Source: Mauremys mutica
Taxonomy: Eukaryota > Chordata > Testudines > Geoemydidae
Direction: 5' to 3'
Length of the DNA stretch: 64,000 nt
NCBI RefSeq assembly: GCF_020497125.1
Contig: NC_059082.1
Location: forward strand, 26,248,965-26,312,964
The number at the start of each line of letters is the position of its first letter. The stretch's first letter is position 1. A program made the position numbers and the translations under genes. The notes beneath the pieces were generated by a model. That model saw only the letters and a list, made by a program, of their open reading frames with translations. It made no database searches and had not been told where the DNA came from. Below are positions 46,468 through 56,603 of this stretch, one piece after another.

Positions 46468-46632
46468 ATGGCGGCCTCCTGTGGGCAACGGAAGCAGCTG
46501 GCGGAGCCGGCGCTGGGGAACCCCCCGCAGTGGCACGTGCCCGTTCCCGGCCGGCCGGCAGCATGTCATCGCTGCCAGGGGAAGGCGGGGAGCTGCGGGG
46601 CCGAAGCCTGCAAGAGCTGCAGGAGATGCTGA
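46468..46632 (+). CDS. upstream ORF overlapping the POLR2M start codon
   Basis: ATG 46468 lies in a strong context (A at -3, G at +4) and opens a 54-codon frame ending in TGA 46630-46632. It is out of frame with POLR2M and overlaps its first 70 nt. Whether it is in the mRNA depends on the transcription start, which cannot be seen; its ATG is part of the YY1-like motif, so it may lie at or before the start site. The peptide (Cys-rich C-terminus) resembles nothing I recognise and is probably not functional as a protein. Confidence 0.35.
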   Translation: MAASCGQRKQLAEPALGNPPQWHVPVPGRPAACHRCQGKAGSCGAEACKSCRRC

Positions 46633-46660
46633 GGCGCCAGGAGAGGCTGCTGGCCGCTCG
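46563..46660 (+). CDS. POLR2M: POLR2M exon 1 (coding part)
   Basis: ATG (A at -3) then 32 codons plus two bases; donor gtgagc. This start is chosen because it opens the frame that carries the conserved exon-1 segment and is close to the family's usual N-terminus. Confidence 0.92.
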
Positions 46661-49600
46661 GTGAGCCCCGGGTCGGGGGGGCGAGACCCCGGGATAGCGC
46701 CCCGCGGCCACCCCCCCCCCGGGGCGGGGCTGAGCCGGTCCTTCCCCGCGCACGGGCCCGCGCGGCAGAGGGGGGCGGTAACCGGCGCAACTGCTTCCCG
46801 CCGGGGACCAACTGCCCGCCCCCAACACACACACACACACACACACAGAGCTGCCCTCGCGCACCTTCTCTTCAATGCCCCGCTGTCATCCCCGCCCCCC
46901 ACACAGAGCTGCCTTGCCGCCTCCTGTCCCCCCGCGCCGCCACTTCCAACACACACACACACAGAGCTGCCCTCGCGCACCTTCTCTTCAACGCCCCGCT
47001 GTCATCCCCGCCCCCCCCCACACAGAGCTGCCCTGTCTCCAGTCCCCCCCCCCGACGTCACTACTTCCAACACACACACACTGCTACCCCAACACCCCAC
47101 TGTCATCCCTGCCCTACACACAGAGCTGCCCTGCCACCTCCCCCCCCGCCACCACTATTTCCAACACACACACACACTCTGCTACCCCAACACCCCACTG
47201 TCATCCCTGCCCTACACACAGAGCTGCCCCGTCTCCTGCCCCCCCCAGCCAGACACCACTTCCAACGCACACACCCCCCACCCCAATGCCCCGCTGTCAT
47301 CCCTGCCCCACACAAAGAACTGCCCCGTCTCCTGTCCCCCCCGCCGCCACTTCCAACACACACACACACACACCCCTACCCCAACACCCCGCTGTCATCC
47401 CCGCCCCACACACACAGCTGCCTTGGCGCCTGCCCCCCCCCCACTGCCACTACTTCCAACACACACACACTGCTACCTCAACACCCCTCTGTCATCCCCG
47501 CCCCACACAGAGCTGCCCTGCCCCCCTGGCCACTACCTCCAACACACATACTCTGCTACACCAACGCCCTGCTGTCATCCCTGCCCCACACATACGGGTG
47601 CTCTCCCTCCTGCCCCACAGCCACCACCTCCAGCACACACACACATACACACTGCTACCCCAACACCCTGCTCTCATCCCTGCCCCACACACACAGTTGC
47701 CCTGCCTCCCCAGCCACCACCTCCAATACACACACTCTGCTACCCCAACACCAACACCCCGCCTCACACACACAGGTTCCCTGCTTCCTAATGCGCCCTC
47801 CCCCCCAAGCCAACGCGCTCACATCGAGAGATGCATTGCTACCCCAACACACCGCTGTCATCCCTGCCCCACACAGAGAGCTGCCCTGCCTCCTGCCCTC
47901 CCAGTCACCACTTGCAACACACATTCGCATACACACAGAGATACGCACTGCTACCCCAACACACCGCTGTCATCCCCATCACACCTGCGTGCGCACACAG
48001 AGCTGCCCTTCCTCCTGCCTCCCCCAGCCACCACCACCTATAACACAGACACACACACACACGTGCACACAGACTCACAACTACCCCAACACCAATGCAT
48101 CGCTATCATCCTGCCTCCTGTTCCCCCCCCAGCCACCACCACCTCCAGCATGCACAGATAGACACACCACTACCCCAACACCATTGTCATCCCCCACCCC
48201 CCACACACACACGGATCAGTCCTGTGTCCTGTCCCCTAGCTCCCAGCTTCCACCACCTCCAACACACAGAGGCACCACTACCACAAGACCAACACACCGC
48301 TATCATTCCCCCAACATTAACACGTGCACACACACACAGCTGCCTGCCTCGTGTTCTCCCCCCCCGCCCACAGCCACCAGCACCTCCAACACACGCAGAC
48401 ATGACACAGTGAAGCCTGATCCTGCCAGTGACTTTACATGAGCACCCGTCCCCCCACTGTCCGCTGTCACTTTGGACGGTGGATACCACGGTGACAGGAG
48501 CTGTGCCCTTTTGAGAGGGATAACAACCAGGTCACAGATCAGACTCAGTGGGCAGAACAGGCCCAAGAGTCATAATGATTTTCCCCTATTGAAAGGGCCA
48601 CCTCACGGGAGCTGTTGCCAAGCACAGAGAGTGCTGTGATAAGGGACAGAAGGATTTGGGAGTCCAAGCACTACAGGATCAGACTATTGTAGAATTCAGT
48701 GCCAGAAGGGATGACCAGATCATCTGGTCTGATTCCTGTGTATCACAAGCCACCAACGCCACGCAGCACCCACACGCTAAACCCAGTGACCAAAGTATTA
48801 CAGTCTACAGGAAACTAGACTGTTAGGTGCCACAGGCAGAGAATAGGTGGGACTGAGGTGCACCAATGCCCAAAGCCCCTGCAGTGGCAGGAAAATGATT
48901 GTTAGGTAGACACAGCTAATCCTGGCAAGTTACCTGCACCCACACACTGCAAAGGAAGGTGAAAAAGTTTGTTACTGCCAATTTGACCTGGGGGAAAATT
49001 CCTGCCTGACCCAACACGTAGTGATCACTTAGATCCTGAGCCTGGGAGCAAGAACCAGTGAAGAACAATAAATAAGTGATGTTTTTGCTTTAGTAGGGCC
49101 TGATCTTGCAAGCACTTAAGCATGAGTGAGACTATTCAAAGTCAATGGGGTTCCTCACATGAGTAAAACCACCCCATATGTTTACATGTTTGCGGGGTCA
49201 AGGCTTTAATGATTTGCAAATCTGACATGTTACCTGCAGAAATACATTGTTTTTAAGGAGGCTTTCTAGTCTCGTTTCAATAAAAGGGATGTGTGTGTGT
49301 GTGTGTGTGTGAGAGCGCGAGTTAATGAGTAAAGGCCAAAGTGGGGAGTGGAACGCAATTTATGGGGGGGAATATAGAGAGGTAGTATCTAATCTTAGGC
49401 TATGTGTTCATTGTAAAAAAGATATGTCTTGTTTCACATCGAGATAGCTAATTTGATGTAAAATTGTAGAGGAGACGAGACACAAGTAGTTTTATACCTC
49501 AGCATAGCTAGTTGAGGTAAACCCCAATTAGTGGGGCTATGATTGATTACAACTAGCTATGCTGAGGTAAAAACTCCAGTGCCTGGTCCCTTCTAAAAAA

Positions 49601-52600
49601 TGACAGTGAGGTAGCTAACTTAGTATAAAGACATATCTTTTTTTTTTTTCCTTCCAGTGAAGGAAGACTAAAGGGTGGGGAAAAGGAAGAACTAGAACAA
49701 ACATGCATCCTGCACAAATGTGCAATTTTAGCCCTATTCTCTAAGGCAGGGGAGGGCAAACTTTTTGGCCCGAGGGCCACATCTGGGTGGGGAAATTGCA
49801 AGCAGGGCTGAGGCAGAGGGTTGGGGTGCAGGAGGGTGTGGGGGGGATGGGAGGGTGCAGGAAGGGGCTATGGGCAAGGAGTTGGGGCAGAGAAGGGTGT
49901 GGGGTGTATAAGTGGCTCAGGGCAGGGGTGCAGGGAGGGGTGCAGAGTGCGGGAGGGGGCTCAGGGCAGGGGGTTCGGGTCGGGCAGGAGGCTCAGGGCG
50001 GGGAGTTGTGGTGTGGAGTGCAGGAGGAGTTTGGGCTCCAGCCCGGTGCCACTTACCTGTTAGTAAGTCAGTAAAACTTCCTTGGACCCAATTTACTGGT
50101 TGTGAATGCTACTCATTTGTGTCAGAATCGCATAAATTTCTAGGTTGGATTTCACACACGTACACTTCTCTGATTGATTTGCTACAGATAGCTTTGATAA
50201 CATAATAGAGTTGTGAAGACTATTCTGGGTAAGGCTGTCAAGACAACAGTTTAAGAAGTATACTCCAATTTTACATATGTTCACAGTTCTAAAGTCAATT
50301 GATAAATATCTTCAGTAATCATAGCACAGTTCACTTCAGTCTTGTATTTTGCCCTCCAAGTTCTGTGATCTTTTAAATGAAATCACTGTAAAATATTTGC
50401 CATACCATTAATTCAGCTCAGAATAATCTTCACTTGTTTTGGTAAAATGATTACTTTTTTTCTGCTATAGTCATGAACTTATAAAACTACAGATGTCATG
50501 CATTTATGCAAACTTTAGAATTCTAATGTTTTCAGAATGTTTTATGTCATGGAACCAGCAATGTTTTAATATTTTCATGAAACTATTAACTTTATCCATC
50601 GGATATTACATATGTGAATATCAGAAGTAAGACTGAGGGTTCTCACGTAACTCTTTCTTATTTTTAGGACTTTTATTTATAGACTTCCAGATAAAGGTAA
50701 AAAGATCTCTGATTTTGTTGAAAAGCTGAAGCTTGCCATAGCACAACAGGAAGAATTAAGGAGAACAACTGAACTGTTGTCTGTTGTTAGACTGGAGTTT
50801 CAGACAAAACAACAGGAGATTAATACAAACAAGCAAAGAGTTGCCCTGAGTGAGGACAAATCAACAAATAAAGTTTTCTCATCTATTTATGAAAACTCTG
50901 CTACTAATGTAAACATAACTTCTAAAACTGTTTTGCAAGACAAGGAAGCTGAATGTACCGAGAAAAGAGACACACATACGGCTTCTGCAAAGGGCCATAA
51001 AAAACGTGATCAAATAGAGAGTATGATCGAAGACCATGCAAAATCTCACGAAAGTAAATCCAATTTAAATTCATCCTCAATCAGCCTGATGAAAATTGAT
51101 CAGCAGATACCTAAATACAGTTCTCTGGGTGAAACAGAAAGTGCAGTGGATGCTTCAGGCAACAGTGGTGACATGCTGGTTGAGGCCTTTGAAAGAGTTG
51201 CAGTTGGAGATGGGAATAACAGTGAAAGAAAATCAGAAAAAGAACAGAACATTGCTAAATTTAAGAACAATCCCCTTGGAAGCCTTCCCACGGTGGCACC
51301 AAAAAAGCCACATTATATTGAAGTTCTAGAATCAAGAGCTAAGAACCCAAGATCAAAAAATAAATTTAAAACCAACATGTAAGTATTACAGAATAGAGAA
51401 GTTTCTCATAAATAGGAGGACTAACTATTATCTATATAAAATTGGCGACTGTAAATGCTTTTTGCTTTTGCTTTGTTTTGACAGAATTAGATGATCAAAA
51501 AGACATATGGCATTTTGTGGTATGCTAGTTTAATGTGCTAGTCCCCCACATCTGGGGACTAGGGCTAAAATCCTGATTCAAAAGTTATCATTTTAAAATG
51601 TGTTGCTTAGTCTCCTGATTCCACAAGTAATAAATAATCATCATCAACACTTAAAGGTTGTTTGTTTGTTTTTTGGTCCATGCTACAAAGCTATTACTTA
51701 ACTGGCAAATATTCCTTTAGGATTACAACTGAACTGTAATAGTGGGTGGCTTTTCAGGATCACTCTGAATTTTAATTTCTGTATTGGCAAAATTGTCTGG
51801 AAACTTCCAACAGTGACTACCTGAAGTTTCCCTGACTCCCAGCCATTGCCATTTTATGGGCACAAAATAAGCAGAAACAGAGAACTAGAAGTATAACTTC
51901 TGGCGGAGATTTTTTTTTCCCCGGAAGAATATTTGCTACAAGTTGGTGATATGATAGAGTTTTGCACCTTTACTAGGTGCTATACTGGAAATAATTGATA
52001 TGCATGATGGAGCATCATCACAGTGTCTTCATATACTTGAAAAGATGGACCTATTGTAGCTGCAGACCACTACAAAGTATGTTGAAAGTATTAGAAGATT
52101 ATAAGCTGTATGAAATCGCTAGTTCATTTTTTCCATTGATTAAAAACTTCAGATATTCAGAGGAAGGCAGGAAAGAGTGACTCCAGGTGTCTGTGTAGTA
52201 TGTGATTTTATGGTTAGTATTAGAAACCTGTGTGTAGAGATAGATTGTACTTAAGTAAGGCATGATCCTTCAATGTGCTGGAGTATTTCCTATGAGAAAA
52301 TGAATGTCCTCAACCTCAGGGAAGTTAATTGAAGTAGATAGTGTTTGGTAGATTGAGAGAGGCAGCATATTCTAATGGACTCATTGCTGAGTTGGGGACT
52401 CCTTCATTCTAATAAAGCAGTGATTTACTCTGTGGCTTCAAGGAAGTCACTTAACCTCGCCATGAATTTTTCCTCACTGGTAAAGTTTCCTTTCTTATAA
52501 AAGTGTTGTGAAAATTAATTACCTTTTTACATGAAGAAGCACTATGAAAGTTCGGCTTATTGTTCACTTATGTGGTACATTATAATATGACCTGATTTAT

Positions 52601-54151
52601 ACTGTCTCTTTCTTAGTCTTTCTGTATCAGAAATGACTATTTCTAGAATTAAAACTATGTCTTAAATTCACATTGCAAATATGGGTCGCAACTTCACATT
52701 TGATCCCTTTTAGATTACCAGCTGAGTGGAGTGTCTCATCTCATGATTCGTCACCTAGTCGTTCACCTAGGAGACTTGGGTCTTCGATTTCTGAAGAAGA
52801 AAGACGTCTTAGAGATAAGAAACATCTGGATGACATCACAGCAGCCCGGCTGCCACCACTTCATCATGCACCTACCCAATTGTTATCCATAGAAGAATCA
52901 ATAGCAATTCAGACACAGCAAAAAGAAATTTATGAGGTATGAATCGGTGTTACTGTTTGGTCTGGAAAATGTAATTACATTGCTGGGACCATTCTGGAAA
53001 GCCACAGTATAAAAGCTATGCCTTTCATATGTTAGTCAGTTGAGACTTCCAGACCCTTTATAAGGTCAGATTAATTTTTCTATTTGATTCTGTCAGTGGT
53101 TTTTTTCAAATTCATTCTTTAGAGCTGTTTATCAAGCAGTGAATAAAATTTAGCATTATTCTTTGCATATAGTAATGATCAATTCATTACAGTGTTACTT
53201 GTCACTTCTGTGATTTGAACTCAAAAAGTATGCTCAGTAACAAACATACCAGTCACTAGCGTATGCTGGATTACCTATTCAGGCTAATGAAGGCAAAAGA
53301 AGTATCCAGTGTTATAGATCTGAAAGGTGTGCAAGTAATTACAGTTGATTTTCTTCGCACTGTGACTGGCAATGACCAAGTTCTTTGTAGTCACTGGAGG
53401 TTAAGGAAGTTTCATTTTGAACAGAGATCTGGCACTGGATGTTGGCATTGAATTCCATATGATGACAGACTGGTAATGTTTAAAACTAGACAACTAGTAA
53501 AAACTTGTTGGTATTCGGCTATTTAATAATCTCAGCATTCCTGAGAGTTAGGTAAATGTTATTTCCCCTTTTTACGAAGGGGGAAACTGGAACTGGAACA
53601 ATTACGGGAGTTGCCAAAGGCCACAGTCTTTGTCAGAGCTCGGTTTGGAGCATGGGAGTTCTGTTTCTCAGTCATGTTATGACTCTGGTAGGCCACATCT
53701 CTACATAGGCCTGATCTTGCTCAAGTAGAAGCAGGTCTTATGTAAGAATTGCAGCATGAGAAGCTGTTGCTCAAGTAATAAAATGAAATCATTTCTAAAT
53801 CAAAATAGTAAAGATATTTTTGTTTAAATTTAAGGAACTGTCCACTGTTTCTTGCAGATATTAGGAATTGCTGGGATGAGACTTAATGTGATCATGCCAG
53901 TTACTCTGTAATGTTTCTATTTTTCAGCTAGTAGGTTTTTGATATCCAGGATGAATAACAAATTGTAGTTTAACTTATGTCTCTCTCTTTCCTGTGTGTG
54001 TTTGTTTTAGGAAATGCAAGCCAAACTTGCTGCGCAAAAACTAGCAGATATGTTGAATATTAAAATGGTCCGGTATGAACCTGAAGGGGAAACCTCAATG
54101 AAGTACAGAGAAGTGAGGGATGAGGAAGACTACCATTCATTGGAAGACTGA
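46563..54151 (+). CDS. POLR2M: POLR2M / Gdown1, complete spliced gene (4 coding exons, 390 aa)
   Basis: Exons 46563-46660, 50668-51378, 52714-52936 and 54011-54151 join to 1,173 nt encoding 390 residues; human POLR2M is 368. In mammals Gdown1 is a tightly bound extra subunit of RNA polymerase II that excludes TFIIF/TFIIB and makes transcription Mediator-dependent (established knowledge). Visible signatures: [16 protein letters not shown] in exon 1, [12 protein letters not shown] at the exon 1/2 join, [15 protein letters not shown] at the end of exon 2, and the near-invariant [27 protein letters not shown] and [13 protein letters not shown] in exons 3-4. The central 150 residues are low-complexity and divergent. 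The C-terminus ends [12 protein letters not shown], acidic but unlike the human tail. All junctions are GT/AG. Confidence 0.96.
46822..48400. repeat. C-rich minisatellite in POLR2M intron 1, about 14 units of 80-120 bp
   Basis: A unit of the form (CA)n-gagctgcc-C-rich stretch-cacttccaacaca-ctgctaccccaacaccc-gctgtcatccc repeats across 1.6 kb. The gctgtcatcc phrase or close variants recur about every 100 bp from 46879 to 48303. Units vary in CA length and in short indels. The strand asymmetry is extreme: plus strand C/A-rich, minus strand G/T-rich. The repeats are largely stop-free in several frames, which explains the very long spurious open frames here. Confidence 0.92.
48691..49060 (-). mobile_element. 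CR1-type LINE 3' fragment
   Basis: On the minus strand it ends in a CR1-like 3' tail (ccagatgatctggtcatccc, then ttctggcactgaattct). The upstream part (cctgcctgacccaacacgta on plus) is the known companion 3' region. Lies in POLR2M intron 1. Confidence 0.55.
49094..49212. mobile_element. ancient MITE-like fragment
   Basis: tagtagggcctgatcttgca, then aagcacttaagcatgagtg; resembles 7593-7700 (cagtgaagcacttaagcatg). Family undetermined. Confidence 0.35.
49290..49311. repeat. (TG)11 microsatellite
   Basis: Uninterrupted TG run in POLR2M intron 1. Confidence 0.9.
49395..49640. mobile_element. hAT-like element with internal palindrome
   Basis: Left ggctatgtgttcattgtaaa and right gtataaagacatatct are partly inverse. 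Inside, acctcagcatagctagttga is mirrored by acaactagctatgctgaggt (about 49496-49570). Confidence 0.5.
49747..50065 (+). mobile_element. hAT-like element, GC-rich, partial
   Basis: Starts caggggagggcaaacttttt then ggcccgagggccacatctgg, the left end of an abundant turtle hAT family. It continues as degenerate G-rich repeats (gtgcaggagg, gctcagggc) to about 50065. Confidence 0.6.
50668..51378 (+). CDS. POLR2M: POLR2M exon 2
   Basis: Acceptor ...cttatttttag, donor gtaagt. The first base completes an Arg codon, then 236 codons, then two bases of a split Ile codon. Conserved ends flank a Ser/Asn/Lys-rich variable centre. Confidence 0.95.
51379..54010. other. POLR2M introns 2 and 3
   Basis: AT-rich sequence around exon 3; no repeat or RNA gene recognised. 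Confidence 0.4.
52714..52936 (+). CDS. POLR2M: POLR2M exon 3
   Basis: Acceptor ...atcccttttag, donor gtatga. One base plus 74 codons. It carries the most conserved block, [20 protein letters not shown]. Confidence 0.95.
54011..54151 (+). CDS. POLR2M: POLR2M exon 4 and stop
   Basis: Acceptor ...tgtttgttttag. 46 codons beginning [19 protein letters not shown] and ending with TGA 54149-54151. Confidence 0.95.
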   Translation, partial: EMQAKLAAQKLADMLNIKMVRYEPEGETSMKYREVRDEEDYHSLED

Positions 54152-56323
54152 GTTCAAAAAGGAAAATATCTGGCAGTGGACAGTGTAACTGATCTCTTGC
54201 GCTACCCTTTTAAAAGCTCGATAACCAGGATTCTTGGCCATGTAGATTGCTGTGTTTGCTAGAGGAGATGTGGCACTGTAGCTCTGGGAAGGGATTAATA
54301 GTTTAAGTAGAAATGATATTGGTGTTTGTGGCCTGATTTTCACAGACAGAGAATGTGCTCAGTGCCTCTGAAAATTGCCCATTGTGCTTTATATAGCTCA
54401 GCTAAAGTAGCTGTTCAGCATACTGTGGTAAGCTGTGACAGAGCGTCTACAAGAAGATGGCTATAGTTGGTGGGAAAAATGAACATAAAAGGAATAAATA
54501 TTTATTAAACCTATTGTGAATAGATAAGAATTCTGAGTTATTTTATAACTCAAATCTTCTTCAGGCTCTAAGGGATGTTCTCTCCAGTTATAGTGACTCT
54601 TGTTAAGCAAATCTAGAGATTTAATTAATTTGAAGACTAATATTTTCTATTAAAGGCCTTGGTGGTTTTTTTCATACTATTTTTGTACATTGATTAAACT
54701 TTTGGAATACTATTGTCTACTGAAATTAATAGAACAGATCCTTCCTCTATTTCCTCTAGAGGAAATAAAGTCTTGGGTGTTTTTTCAGTAATGCAAACTA
54801 GCCAACCATGGAAGATCAAAAATCTCTCAAACACAGTAGCATTTTCTTTGTTTCAACTGAAGTTTGAAGGTGGAGAGCACCAGTGAAAAGCTTTTGTTAA
54901 TTACAAAGAAATACAGCTCAGATAAAAAATAATAGAAAATTCTTTATCTTACTTGCCAAGAACTGGGTTCTGAGATTCCTCTGCAGCATAAGGAATACAG
55001 CTCCCTGCTGCTGACTTAGTTGTTGGCAATAGCATTAGCTGTTGTAGGAGAACTCAAGCCATGGCACGTAAAAAGACTTTCGTTCATCCACTAGCGTTAA
55101 ATATACTATAGTGTAGTCTGCTTTGAATGACTGACATCTGGAAACTTAAGGGCCTTTCCAGAGAAGTGCCATACTTGAAAAAGTGTGCTCACACCCATAA
55201 AACACGCTTTGTGCAAATCATACATAGCTACCTGTCTTGTGTACAGATGCATGTTTCTGAAGCCTCAAGCATTGTGTCCTCAAATATGTGACCCTGAACA
55301 TCAGATTCCTTTCTAGCTTCCAAACATAAGCAACAAACTAAATCATAGCTAGCAAGGTTATTGTCTAAAGGATAATTCTGAAATTGTGTTGCTGTATTAG
55401 GGAACTGGAGGATGCTAATTGAAAAGAAGAAAAGGGCCTTGGCTTGCAGGATGTAGTGAGAATAGTTGTTTTGTACATTCTGGAATAATGAAGCATCCGA
55501 TTAGATCCAAAACTTTCAGCATTTTGACTACTGTTATGCACGCTTTTAAAATCCGATTCTGCTGGTGACAGTTAACCTTAAGTACAAAAATAACCCAGTT
55601 GAACTGGTTAGGAAAACATGTTGAATCTTCAGGTTTTGAAGATTATATTAGAATGCAAACTGACTGGAAATTGGTTATATTTGTTTAAAAGTTGGGGAAT
55701 CCTGTATATTGAAAGATTAAATAGCAAACGCTCTGCTCCTCAGTGTCTCCTGTTTAAAGGGCTGGAACTGTGGAAGCATGTCTACTTCGTGATCCTGTGG
55801 GTTTTAAAAGCAAACTTGCCAGAAGAGTTTGGATTTTGCTCCTGTTTAATTATGTAAGCGCCACCCACACTAATCTTAAACCTACTTATCATTAGTTTGT
55901 GGTGATTCTTGCAACCATACCACTTTAAACTGTGATCTTGTTTGCTCTTCTAAGCTCAGTTCTTGACTGGGGAGGGGCAGGCAGAGAATCTCCCAAGGAC
56001 AAAGCCAGGTGGTATAGGAAGTGCTGGCGGCTCATAAGTGGCACCCATTCGTTCATGAATCAATATCTGACTGTGCTATTAAGGGATACTGCTGAAGTTT
56101 TCATCTTTTAGGTTGAACATCCTCTAGTCTTGACCATTTAACATCTGATTTTTCAGAATGTTAAAACTTTGCAACCTCAGTTGAAGTCAACTGAGTGGCA
56201 GATGCTCAGCAACACCAAATGCCAAGCTCTTAGTCAATGTAGATCTCAGGTCTCTTTTAAGAGTAAAGATGCTCTGGTATTAGATTTTGCATATCTAAAG
56301 TCTCTCTTCAGTATCACTTCAGG
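54152..56323. other. POLR2M 3' UTR and downstream region
   Basis: AT-rich, with the two AATAAA hexamers listed separately; nothing else recognised before the DIRS element starts. Confidence 0.4.
54493..54769 (+). promoter_or_regulatory. candidate POLR2M polyadenylation signals
   Basis: AATAAA at 54493-54498 (342 nt past the stop) and again at 54764-54769. Positions are plausible for a short 3' UTR; usage is unknown. Confidence 0.5.
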
Positions 56324-56506
56324 TTCTTCTTCGAGTGATTGCTCATATCCATTCCAGTTAGGTGTGCGCGTGCTGCGTGCACGTTCGTTGGAAGATTTTT
56401 ACCCTAGCAACCCCAGTGGGTCGGCTGAGCGCCCCCTGGAGTGGCGCCATAACGGCACCGTATATATACCTCAGCCGACCCACCCGACCCTCAGTTCCTT
56501 CTTACC
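56324..56506 (+). repeat. DIRS left inverted terminal repeat
   Basis: Starts ttcttcttcgagtgattgct. It contains a TATATATA box at 56461-56468 that may serve the element's transcription. Near-identical in inverse to 62098-62316. Confidence 0.9.
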
Positions 56507-56603
56507 GCCCGTGTCGGTCGTTGGAACAGAGGAGTGCAGCTTGCCTGACCTCCGCTTCCCTAGCTTCCTCATAGTTCTTCTATTGTAAAATTGTAGTTAG
56601 CCT

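Larger units (their letters stand above)
46270..46770 (+). promoter_or_regulatory. POLR2M CpG-island promoter
   Basis: A sharp rise in GC and CpG in otherwise AT-rich DNA spans POLR2M exon 1. There is no TATA box near the start. An ETS-type core CTTCCGG lies at 46457-46463 and a YY1-like AACATGGCGGC at 46465-46475, 90-110 bp before the POLR2M start codon. This is the usual layout of a TATA-less housekeeping promoter. The transcription start is inferred to lie near or upstream of these sites. Confidence 0.75.

Noticed and set aside
46012..46980. 322-codon minus-strand open frame over the CpG island
   Set aside because: Overlaps POLR2M exon 1 in antisense, low-complexity Pro/Ser composition, no domain; expected in GC-rich DNA.
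46139..48441. Very long + strand open frames (550, 428 and 216 codons) and matching minus-strand frames of Cys/Val repeats
   Set aside because: They are translations of the C-rich minisatellite and CpG island; the unit lacks stops in several frames, and POLR2M intron 1 spans it.
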